Positions 1 through 12,200 of a stretch of 60,000 nucleotides of DNA are shown one piece after another. How positions within the stretch are numbered: the stretch's first letter is position 1; each line of letters opens with the position of its first letter. Where the stretch lies: positions 62,296,386 through 62,356,385 of the forward strand of contig NC_087062.1 in the NCBI RefSeq assembly GCF_963678635.1, given 5' to 3'. The notes below the pieces were generated by a model, which was not told where the DNA came from, did not search any database, and saw only the letters and a program-made list of their open reading frames with translations. A program made the translations under genes and the position numbers. Source of the DNA: Symsagittifera roscoffensis. Lineage: Eukaryota; Xenacoelomorpha; Acoela; Convolutidae.

Positions 1-65
1 AAAAATAGAAATTAGAGGCAGTTTCTTCGTAATCTCTAAAAAACTGGAAAAGATTAAGCACTTAC

Positions 66-286
66 TTTCTTGACTCATTAGGCAATTGTTCGTGCAGTGG
101 GCGCACACGCTTTTTGGACGGCTTCATTTGATTCGTGTCCAGGAACAACTCCTCTCCTCGATTGTTCCAGTTGCAGGTCAGTTTGCCAGTCCACAGTCCC
201 TGGATTGAGCCCATCTGTCTGTTGGGAGCATCGAACACCTTCACACGTACTGAGTCTCTTTCCACACTTGTGAATTTCAACCCTCC
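66..286 (-). CDS. OSBPL9: ORP9 exon 14 (lipid-transfer domain, C-terminal part)
   Basis: Encodes [37 protein letters not shown]. These match the EGEWNG, DTKKLP and ESR blocks near the C-terminus of ORPs. It ends at AA|GTAAGT, so at least one more exon, carrying the conserved C-terminal helix, lies beyond the left edge. Confidence 0.9.
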
Positions 287-3200
287 CTGTAAACACAAGA
301 AAATAAAACATTTCTACCAATCGTTATCAGCGACAACCCAGCAATGTTTCGCGAAACTGACTACAGAGGCATACTACGGTTTCCAAAACATATGCTGAAA
401 CGCTTAAAATGAAACAACATAGCTAACAGTTATTAAGCACCAGAACAACCGTAATTTTTTCAATGGACGTGTTGGATTTTCACAGATTAAAATAGTTCAA
501 CGTATTACGTTCGTAATAAGAGACAGTTCGTAACAAGTTAAAATTTGTACACAGAGGTGAAGCTGTGCTTCGCAGACACTAGCGAGAACGCGACAAAAAG
601 CAGCTTTTAAAAGCGATAAGAAAAAGTGGAATCAGCCTCGAATGAGTAAAAATTCGGCAACGTATCGAACTCGATCTGCAACCAGGAGCTTACGAGTCTC
701 ACGCACTAACCACGGACGCTTAGAAAACTCACAAACACTAGCCACTAATGAAGCAGAGAACATATTCTATGAAATTTCCAAAGCCACAGATTGTGATTAT
801 AGCAAAAGTGCCACCAAAAAAGTGAACTTTTATTTGCGAGTTAGGTTGGAAAAAAGAAAGTCGTACTAATACACTACGCTCGCAAGCTGGCTAGTGTAAA
901 CACGCGACAAACGTAACAGGCGACAACTCGTAACAATGGATTACGCGACCGAGACTTTTTCGAGCGTACAATACCTCGTGCGACCAATTTAAGCGCAGAG
1001 GAGCAAGCAAATTGTTGCTGAGCCATTTCTATTTAACAATGGAAGCTATGTTCTTCATTGCAAATATATGTAATCTATTTACATCTTGGAGAGGTTTTTC
1101 TACTAACCCTGGTTCTGAACTCAATTTCAGCCTTGTAACCAGTCTCGATGCCTTCCAGGATACACATGCCACCTAGTTCGGACCATGGTACAGCTAGGAT
1201 GTTCCTTCCATACGCACTTGGAAATGTGATTCGATAAGACTCATTGTGGTTTAACAATTTGACCGTGGCCTCTCCTACCATGTCCACAGCTATGGACAAT
1301 CCCAGAAACTTAGATTTGGTCCACACGTGGCCTGTCATCTGGAAATTGTACGAGGGAGACTCGGCATAAAAGCATGATACTAAATACAAAAAATGGTCAT
1401 TAGAAAAACGGAGCTGAAGGATAAGACTAGCTGCAAAACAACAGTTCCTCGTCTTTCTGCATGTATTTTGGTTATTTCAAATCAATTTACTTTTCTCGGA
1501 GGCTGCTGCTATTGGAATGTAACAAATCAGAGCGGGAGCTTGAGGTCTTAAAAGTTTTCGAAGCCATGCTCATTTGCCATGCTCATAGATCTATCTTTGC
1601 CTCGGAGGAAGCGATCATTTAATAGCAATTTGGATGTCAGCAAGCAAGTTCATATTGATCCATATATTTGGTCACAGAGGCGAAGCTGAGCTCCGCACTA
1701 CTTGGGATGCAATACTCGGAAAAAACATGGTCCAAACAATAGGACAAAATTAATCGAAAAATTAAGAAAGGTAAAAAAACTAGATCTACTCTAGAAACCA
1801 AAAATATTAATTATACAAAAGAATGTAAAAATTTACCATCGTAGCGCATAGCAGGCGGTAAAAAAACCAAACATAGCCAAATTACAGTTGTAAAAGAGTA
1901 ATAAACGCAAGGAAACTGAAAAAATACTTCAAAAACCTCCTGTTTTTCAAAAAAATTTCAACTTTTGAATTTTCGAGAAAAAAATTGATTGTCTTAAAGC
2001 TCTATGAATTAGTAGAAACATTTATAATGGACACTTTTTGTTAAGGTTAACCCAATTTGAGAAAACTGAATCAATAGGCAAATTTTTTTTATTTCGCTGG
2101 GAAATCTGATAATTAAGTTCCAATTTCGAAGAAGTCGAAAACGTTTTTCGCGACCTTTACACTTTTGTTGTTTGATAGTGGAGTTTGCCTCCCTTTTAAC
2201 AATGAAATGCACTGAACTTAAAAACAAAATCACAAGTCGAACCGCAAAAAATCAAAATTGAGCTTAAACAAACTTTCAGACTTTTTCCCGAAAAAAAAAA
2301 CAAAAAAAAACAGGAAGACCTATATAAGAGTACTCACTACGTTCATTACTCTTAGAAAAGTCCAAGCAGAAACCCTAAAGGCCTAGAAACCCTTAACCAC
2401 ATAAAAACTTTTCGCTCATCGAACAATGACATATGGGGCCACTAAACCGATATAAATATGCCAAAATATATTAACCGAGAAAAAAGAAAAGGAAAAAAAC
2501 TAGACATTTTACACAGAGGCTAAGTTCCACTTCGCATACACAAGCAACTGAGATGGGAAAACTGAATGAATCAAACTTTGAGTCTACAAAATTTCTTAGG
2601 TAACACAGGCCAATTATGAGTCTTCATAATTGCTAAGTGACGCAAGCCAATTATGACGCATAAGCAGTACCAGACAATTTGAAAAAAAAAAAGAAATTTA
2701 CCAACTAACATGCCTCAATTTGTAGAGCGGACGCATTCTAAATAGTTCAAAGCTCATTTAAAACATTGGACCTTGCCCAGGTTTGAACCCTCTTATTTTG
2801 TTGTAGGTCTACTTCCCTACCTCTACGCTACAAATCTATGATACCTTGAAGCTTAAGTGTTTTTGCTAATATAATAGTTTTTGCTAATATAATATTCTTA
2901 GCATTGGCTGTTATTATAGCTGGTTATTGATAAAAAAAAAACACTTTCAAAATGAACACATTTTGCCGCAACAATATTTGCGTCTCAACAATATTTGCGA
3001 CTTAGGTTGGAAAAAAGATAGATCATAATATAACAGAAGCTATGCTTGTGTAAACAAACCCAGTGGGTAAAATTACAACCCTCTGTTGCAACAAAGGCCT
3101 AGTGGATGAATGAGTCCATATGATCCAGGAAACGAGTTCTGTGCCTAAAGTTATTAACAGGAAAAAAGTCTAGCACCGGATTGCAATACCTTTGCTTTTA

Positions 3201-6200
3201 TCGCAAGGGTAAAAAAATTAGTATCGCTTCAAATGAGCCTCAAATATGGACTGGTTAACTTTCGAATGGCATAGCATATTGTCATTCATACGCACTAGGA
3301 GGATGATGAGACACCTGTTCAGCAATGAACGATACATCATCACAGCTGGACCAAGGAACAGGGCCAGATAGGGGCATGTCTGAGACAGTCTGCTCTGCCC
3401 CGCCGTGAACAGACTCCGAATCAACATCCACGACACTGCCATCTATATGTTCGCTCTTCAGAGACTCCGCACTTACATCTGAGTTAGTGGCAAGACGCTC
3501 TGAATTGGAATTTGATTTGGAAGGCAAAGTGTAGTAGCATTGAAAAACCTCGCCAATGATGGGGTTGTAAGGCTTCTTTGATATGGGCTTTCTTCCTGTT
3601 TTAAACGCTGAGAAGTACCATTTGAGTAGCGTTAGAAATCTGTCTTTTGGCGTGTTGCACTCTGCGATACTGAAATTATACAAAAAACTTGATGTTTTTA
3701 GAAAAACGTGAGGCAAGATATGCTGTGATGTACTAGAGGCCAGCTAAAGCTGGAAATACCTGTTTGATAAATTTTGAAACTTTTGTATTGATGCGGAAGG
3801 ACAACGGTAATTTCAAAAACAGGCCTATAGCAACGAAAAGTAAATCCCAATTTATTGCCTTCAATATCTATCAATTACTTCAGTTTTGTTAAAAATTGAA
3901 GTGATTACAAGAGCTTGTTAGGTTGAAATATGCTTCAAACGTTGCTCGTTAGATTTGGGTGGGAAGTTTTCAAGAAAAGTTTTGAAAAAACAGAAGAGAA
4001 AATCGATAATTTGACTTTTCCGAGAGTCCTAAATTTTCGTGTAAAAAAATTGGACGTAGCAGCTTATACATTGGAGCTTCTCACAACCCGTTCTTCACAC
4101 TAAAACCAATATCTCAGAATCGGGAAGGTAGTTTTTGAGAAAAGTCAAAAACTTTCATAAAACAGTCAAAAATTCGACTTTTCCGAAAGTCATTACTTTT
4201 CGTGTAAAACAATTTGGGCCTAACCGCTTATGCAGGAGAGCTTCCCACAACCCGTTCTAGCTATTGAAACCAAAATCTCAGATTTGGGAGGGTACTTTGA
4301 GAAAAGTCAAAAAGTTTGAAAAAGCGTTCAAAAAATCGGAAGTTTGACTTTTTGGAGGGTCATATCTTTTTGTGCAAAAAAAATCAAGCGTAATCATTAA
4401 GGCAGCGGAGCTTCGCAAAAACCCTTCTACTCATTGAAAGCAAAACCTCAGATTTGGGAGGCGAGTTTTTGAGAAAAGTTTCAAAAACAGTTTAAAAAAA
4501 TCGTAAAATTGACTTTTCTGAGGGTCATAAATTTTTGTGTCAAAAAGTATGAGCGGAGCCACCTATGCAGGTGAGCTCTCCACAGCCCATCCATTCGATT
4601 GAAACTTAAATCTCAGATTTGGGAGGGTAGTTTTTGAGAAAAGTCTAAGTTGTTAAAAAAAATGGTCAAAAAATCGAAAAATCGACTTTTCTGAGTACAA
4701 GTACCTTTTTGTGTATAAACACCTGTTCTATCCGTTAAACCCAAAATCTCAGATTTTGCCGGGTAGTTTTCGAGAAAACGTAAAAAAAATTCAAAAATTT
4801 GGGTCAAAAATACCCCCCACACACTTTTTCGAAGGCTGTAGAAAGTGAGGTGTATGCAGACTAGTGGAGTAAGCAGGCACACAGGGGAAGGCCAGACTTC
4901 CCATTGGTACCACTCTTTTGAAAATCAGTTGAGTACTCTTTGGAAAAAAAAATCCAAAGGGTCTCAAAAAAATTTAAAAAAAAAACCGATCCTAATAACA
5001 TTTTCATAATATCTGTTTTTATCAAACAGGAATAATGCCGGTTTTCATCAAACAGGAATTGTATTGAGAAGACCAAAAATTGAATACATTAAAGCAAATT
5101 AGCTAATCTGATGCATACTTGGATCGCCACTCTTCATTACAGCAATGAAATCATGGGAAAAGAACACACAGTGAATACTACACTGACTTGCAAACGTATT
5201 GTGGGGTGGCGCAAAAGTCGGCGAACATCTCTAGGAGACTCCTTCGTTCCAGTATTTGTATGGGGAGGGTGATGGTTGTGAGGTCAAAGCCTATCTTGAT
5301 CTGAGACAAGAGGTGAGTGATGATGCTACGCGGCAACGTGTCCAAGTCCACTAAACGCATAAATCTCAGGACTCAGAGGTAAGGGTTCGATTCCCGGTCG
5401 GAAACCTTGATAGTATATGAGTAAATAGTGGATAAACATGTAAATGATTAAAGTAGCCAACATACAACTGTAAGTCTCAATGAGCAAGAAAACCGAAACA
5501 AAGTATTGCTTTTTTCTGAACCGTTCTTTAAACATTTGCATTTCCAAAACGAATATATATCACTTTAAATCTATTTAAATTTCACAAACCGTTTATGGGC
5601 GGCGCTTTCTTTATACTAACTGGGTGCAAAAAAATTATTTCAAAAAAAATCTGCCGGGAGATCTACAAACTAAAACCCACTTTTGAAACTTGGTCAATCA
5701 CGTTGTTTGACGATATTAAAAAGTCAAACAGCGAAAAATATATTTGCTTTTGAAGAAGCACACGACCTAAATAGGCGTCTTCGGTTCGTTCATTGACACT
5801 TATTTAGAAATCATAAATTTAAGCAAAGCAATCAGGGACATGGAGGAGTGAGAGGGTAGAGAGTGAAACGTGAATAGGAGGGACAAATAAATTGAAATCA
5901 CAAAAAAAAATATTTCCAAAGAACTCAAATTTCATCCGAGTATGGTTTTTTATGTAATGGAAAAACGAATCACTGGGGTTTCAGAAAATGAGGTTACAAA
6001 AACGGAGGTTTTCTTTTCATTTTTATTTATTTTTCAAATTGTTAAACATAGCCAATCGAAGATTGGAAAAGAGTAATGAACGCAAGTAAACATAAAAAAC
6101 AGTGACTTTCGTTTAAAAAATTCTCAACTTACGAATTTCGAAGAAAAAAAAGATGGCCTTTAAGCTCCTTGAATTTCTAGAAAATTTTATGATTGGAACT

Positions 6201-9200
6201 TTTTTAATAATATGAACCCAACTTGGGTAAACTGGATCAACATGTAATAATTTTATTCCGCTGGAAATCTAAAAATTAAATTCCAATTTCGAAACTAGAA
6301 ATCATTCACGTTTTTTCGCGCCAGTTCCACGTATTTGGAGAGTGCTATTTACATCCTTTTCGGCAGATGAATTTCAATTGAACTGAAAGATTGCATATAT
6401 ACCTAAGTGCATTCATAAACGCATCAATATGTATGAATGCACATCTGTAGTTATTAGAGACTTTTAAGACTTTTCCTGAAAAAAAAAGCAAAAAAATAGG
6501 CAAGACCTATATAAAAGACTTCACTACGTTCATTATTCTTAATAAATTTTATTGATCCGACCATTTCAAAAAATGTGGGGGAACTTTGTATTCGGGTGTG
6601 TTTCAGTTTTTTTTCTTTTCGTTTTCCACGGAATTCAGGTACCACAAACAATCATCGGAATGGGCCGAGTGACATATCATATTAAAGCCCTTTTAGTCAC
6701 AATTCGAACGTCATTAATTTCCAATATTTCCAATTCTTTTTCCAGTGTCCAAAAAAACCGGTTTGAAAATTTTGATTTTTCGTCTGATTTCGAGCGAGTA
6801 AAGAGAGCGAGCATGCTAATTTATGCTCACCATAGCTGATTTATGCTTAATTTTAGTTTTAATTGAGTAAAATTACTTTTTAAAATTCATTAACGCCATA
6901 TTGAGAATCAAAAGCATCGAAAATTGAAAAAAATGTTTCGACACCAATTTGAAAGAAAAAAATTGTATTTTTAAGACTATGGTCGGAACATTCTGTGCTA
7001 CTTGCACAGTAACCGGCTATCCTTGTTGATTCTTGTATTGCTTGTATTGCACTGTGTGTGCCTAGAACAGATCAAGCCATATCGGTGGATATCTTTTTCA
7101 AGTCGCTGAGTATATACGTATTTTTATTGGTTCATATTAATTGAAAGAACTTTTCTTTTTTCGTGAAATCATCGTTCTAAGCACAAATAATGATAGTCGT
7201 GGTCTACTTTTTAGTAAAAAAAATTTTTGGGAATTTATTTGCAAATAAAGTTATCTACTTGAAATGACATATTCAGAATCACAATCAACACCGACCGCCA
7301 TACTCACAGTCGTCTTCGTCGCAATCTTCGTCATAAGTAGTCTTCGACTGGGTACTTGAGTTGTTTATCTGATTAACATTTTGTTTTCCAGCCCCACCCA
7401 CAGACATGTCCTCTTCGCCTATTGTAAGTTTTTCCACTTCGTTTTGCAAATGCGACCCTTCTGTTTGAACCGCTTCTAGTGTCTTCTCTTTGCGAGGTTC
7501 TGCTGGCATTTTTCTTAGCTGGTTGAATAGATCGTCACAATCTATGTTTCCGTTCTAAAAAATCATGACATTAAACTGTGCAATTACTTTGATTTTTCGA
7601 TGCAATTTAGCAGTTTTAGCTTTCCAATGACGTCTTCAGCGAATAAGTCGTAGGTTCCTAAATTAAAATTAAACTAATATTTGTTTCAATTTACCGCACA
7701 AAGCAAGAAATTAAACAAGTTTTCAAAAACATCGCCAAAGAAAAAAATTCGCAATGACGTCGCAATAAAAAGTAATTACTCTCTCGAAGTCCCTGAGGTT
7801 AATGATGGTGGTGTTTGTATTCTCTAGGCTCATCACTTCTCCTCTATTATCAGCCGCTGTCTTCCTGTTGGGTTCTATGATACAGCACTCCCTAGACCCC
7901 TTGTGAGACCCAGTGGCAGTACCTCTTACATCGCCACTATTAACTGGTCCAGCTGAGATCTCGCTCAATGAAGCATCTGCACTCGATCCTACAGGCTCAT
8001 TTAGCCTACAATTTTCGTCATCGCTTGAGGAGACGTCATCGAGAAATCCACTGAAATATAACATGAAAATAATCAAATAAGACAATACAAAGTTGATTTA
8101 AATTATGCGGAAAAAATTGGAAATTCTAACACGTTTTCCTCAAATTGAGTCAACATTAGAGAAAAAGCGATGTGAACCAAAGTTAGCTAAAATTTTAAAA
8201 GAATTAATTTGGGGCAATCTATTTAGCCAAAATTGGACCCAAAATGTTACCCTAAAAAGGTCATTTTTGGCTCTTTTTAATCAATCAAAAATTGCGTAAA
8301 AAGTACGGGTTCAATTGATAACAATTTAAATCAAAAAGAGCCTTTTATCTAGCCCAACATTTTTCAAGAAACTTTTAATTGCTCAAACTACACATGAATG
8401 AATATATTTTTGAAAGAAAAAATGTCATTTATACTACAAAATCACCAATTTTTGATTTGAAAACTGTGTTTTAACTTTTTGCGCAAATATTTGGAGATAA
8501 TACCACTCTTAAAACTTTATTGAGCTAGATAAGAGGCTCACTTTGAAATAAATAGTTATCAGTTGACCCTGTACTTTTGGCGAATTTTGATTGACTAAAA
8601 AGAGCCAAAAATCACCTGTTTAGAGCAAAATATTTTGTCCGAATTTCGCGGAAAAAATCACATCACATTTATTGTTAAAATTCTAAATAAATTATTTTCA
8701 GCACTTGTCTAATGTTAACCCAATCTGAGAAAACGCGTTTTAAACTACGAATGTTGTAAGGTTTATTTAAGAGATGGGCAGTAGTTAACATTACACAGCG
8801 GCAAATTAGAGCGCAGCAGTCACAACTAGGAGCCAGCTTTCAGTCAGATAAGCACGCATTAAACTACAGTTGAAGTTGTCAACTCAGGCGAAGCTGAGCT
8901 TCGCACCACTTGCGATACAAAACATAAAGACGCCAAATCGAATTTTTTTTTTTTAATTAAAAAAAAAACTAGATCTATAAAAACGGAAAAAGACTAGTTT
9001 GAAACAAAAACGTGCCAAGACAAAAAATGTAAAACAAGCATTTAAATAAAAATTACCAAACGGTAAGAAAGCCGAAAAAAACTTAGCAGAAACTCTTAAA
9101 ACCGAAAAAACTTAAAAATATATTTTTCTCTCTTACCCTCAAAACAGATGCACCCACAAACTTCATTCGCTTGTCAAAAAAACAATATGAGGCCACTAAG

Positions 9201-12200
9201 CCGATATAAAATAAGCCGAAACCTATTGAGGCGAAAAAAAATAGAAAAATGAGAGAAATCAAAAAAGACGAAAAAAAATCAGACTAAAAAGTTAACCAGT
9301 CCCCTTCACCATCAAAACACACAAAAAATGTTTTCGCTCGTCGAATAACGCAATATGAGGCGAATAAGCCGATATAATATAGGCCGTAACTTATTCAGCC
9401 GAATAAAAAACAAAAAAATGAAATTTTATACAGATTTTAAACATTAGCGAAAACACAAAAAGCAGCTCTGAGTTGTAAAAAGTTCAACAAGAAAAAGTAA
9501 AAAGTAAGCCTCGAACTAGAAAAAGTCGACGACGTCTCGGACTCGAACCTACGACTAGAAATTATGAGTCTCACGAACTAACCACTCATCTACGGACGCT
9601 TAGTCCATCACCAACACTAGCCACAAATAAAGCCGAGAACAGATGCTCTGAAATTTCCAATGCTACAGATCGTGATTGTAGCAAAAAAAGGCACAGAAGT
9701 GAACACTTTTAATGAACCCTTTTATTAGCGGGTTAGAAAAAAGAAAGTTCGTAGTAAAACACTTAGCTTATCGCCAGCGTAAACAAGTCGAGTTGGTAAA
9801 ATAACAAAAAAAGCAAACTGACAGTAGGAAAAGAGTAATGACCGCAAGGAAACTGGAAAAAAACGGACTTGTTTTTTCAAAACCTTCAACTTTTCAATTT
9901 CGAAATAAATAAATGGCCTTAAAGCTCTTTGAATTTGTATAACAATTTATGATGGATACTTTTTGTTAAAATTGACCCAATTTGAGAAAACTGGATCAGT
10001 AGGCAAAACTTTCATTTCGCTGGGAAATCTGATAATTAATTTCCGTTTTCGGAATAATAAGTCGATCACGTTTTTCCGTGATCTTTACACTTTTGTTGTT
10101 CGATAGTAGTTCGCCTTTCTTCTAACAATGGAAATACACTGAACTTAAAAAAATTGCAAGTCAAACGAAAAATGATCGAATTACCAATTTTTCTCCTAAA
10201 AAGCTCAATTTAACAACAACCCAATAGAGCCGAGAAAAATATATGAAGTAAAATTAGATGAACAAGAGACACAAAAAAAAATTGAAACGTGGCCAACAGA
10301 AAGTTGGAATGAACTTCAATTTTGAACTTCGAAGGAAGAAATTGAAGCTCTTCGAAGAATGTTTGAAATTTTTTTTCATAAAATTAACTTGGTCAATTAC
10401 AGAAAACTTGGTCAATAGCAATTTGTTTGATTCCGCAGCGAAATGGATTTTAGAGAATTTTTTTATCTTCTTTCAAAACTTAGAAATCATTCACGTTTTT
10501 TGCATCATTTCTGATTTCGCAATTAGAGGCCTCCTTTTAACAAGTGGATTTGAGTTGAGCTTGAAAAGGAATCAAAAATCAAACAGCAAAAAATGGAATT
10601 GAGCGCGATAGTACGCGACCCTCGTAAAGGTCTTCACTAGGTAGTATTATGGCACGTAAACATCGATCGATCAATTGTTCCACAGTATTAGAGTAGTTTA
10701 TCTGGATCTAACCGATCTGCACTAGAAATTTTACAAAAGCATTGATAGCTCTAATAACAGCGCTGTAAAACGCTTTGCATAATGAATTTAAGAATGTTAT
10801 AAGAAATTATACTATACAGCACTCTTGCTGCATAATTTCTGCGATCATTGAATATGAGGAGTAACTTGGTATTCGGGTGACGTAAAATCAGGTACCACAA
10901 ATAATCATCGGAATGGGTCAAGTGATATATTAAAAAAAAAACCTTTTCAGTCGTGATTCGATCGACATTCAGAAAAAAGTTGTTCCCATGAAGAGGAATG
11001 TTTCAAACTTTTGAGCCTAAGTTGTGGCCGAAACATTATGTGCTACTTGCACAGCAACCGGCTATCCTCATTCGATTTAAATTTTAACTAGACAAAAATT
11101 TTTCTCGAAGATGTAAGCTGACAGAAACTCCAAGACTAAGTGTATTGATCAAATAAAAATTATAGCATTAAAATTTGTATAAGGAAAGTAGAATATAGCC
11201 AACATACATAGTTGCAAACAACCAAGCCGAAGGTAACCGATTGACTTTTTTAAACATTTTTCTAAATTTGGAATAAATAAGGGAAAAAGATCAAACTAAG
11301 ATCTCTAAATTACGATAACATACTATAATTGGTTGTTTGAACGAAAGTTAAAAAATTGAGAAAACTAGATTAAAATAAAAAATTTATTCCTCTGGTAAAA
11401 TTTAACATAGCCAACTGACAGTTGGAAAAGGGTAATGAACGCAAGGAAACAGAAAAAAAAACGACTCGTTTTTCAAACATCTTCAACTTTTAAATTTCGA
11501 AGAAAATAGATGGCCTTAAATAGATGGCCGCAGAACAATTTATGATGTAGACTTTTTTGTGAGAGTCAACCCAATTTGAGGAAACTGGATCAATAGGTAA
11601 AACTTTTAATTCGCTGGGAAATCTGATTATTAATGTCCATTTTCGAAATTAGAAGTAGATCACGTTTTTCGTGACCTTTACAATTTTAGAGTTTGATAGT
11701 GGAGTTTGCCTAACTTTCAACAATAGAAATGCACTGAACTTGAAAAGAAAAATCACAAGTCAAACCGCAAAAATCAAAATTGAGCGTGAACAATTTTTAG
11801 ACTTTCCCTAAAAAAAAAACAAAAAAAATCAACAAGACCTATATGAGTACTCACTCCGTTCATTACTCTTAAAAATTCAATCCAATTTTTAAATTAATAA
11901 TCATTCACGTTTTTATTTGCATCAATTGCAATTTTTCTTTTGGAAAGGGTAATTTGCCTTCCTTGCCTGATACCAACTAACAAAAACAACAAGAATCAAA
12001 TACAACAGCAAACGGAACTAAACGCTTAACTTAAGTTTTTGTTTTCCTTATTCAATAAAGAATCATGCCGCTGGAAAAACTTTTTCTAGTTGGTAAAAAG
12101 TGATATTATAAAACCCACAGTAAACTTGAAAAGGCTTGAGAGCGAATAATGATACTTTCATAGAGGGCACTGCAGATCATTTTCTTTTGGTCAATTAAAA

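Noticed and set aside
642-869. 75-residue plus-strand open frame
   Set aside because: Lies wholly within a SINE-like repeat that is also present at 9,421, where the frame is not kept.
2762-2850. A real tRNA gene
   Set aside because: A and B boxes are present but no acceptor stem pairing or terminator was found.
6052-6540. Helitron 3' end (hairpin)
   Set aside because: The hairpin is followed directly by CTATG and not by a CTRR end about 10 nt away; the TIRs point to a cut-and-paste MITE.
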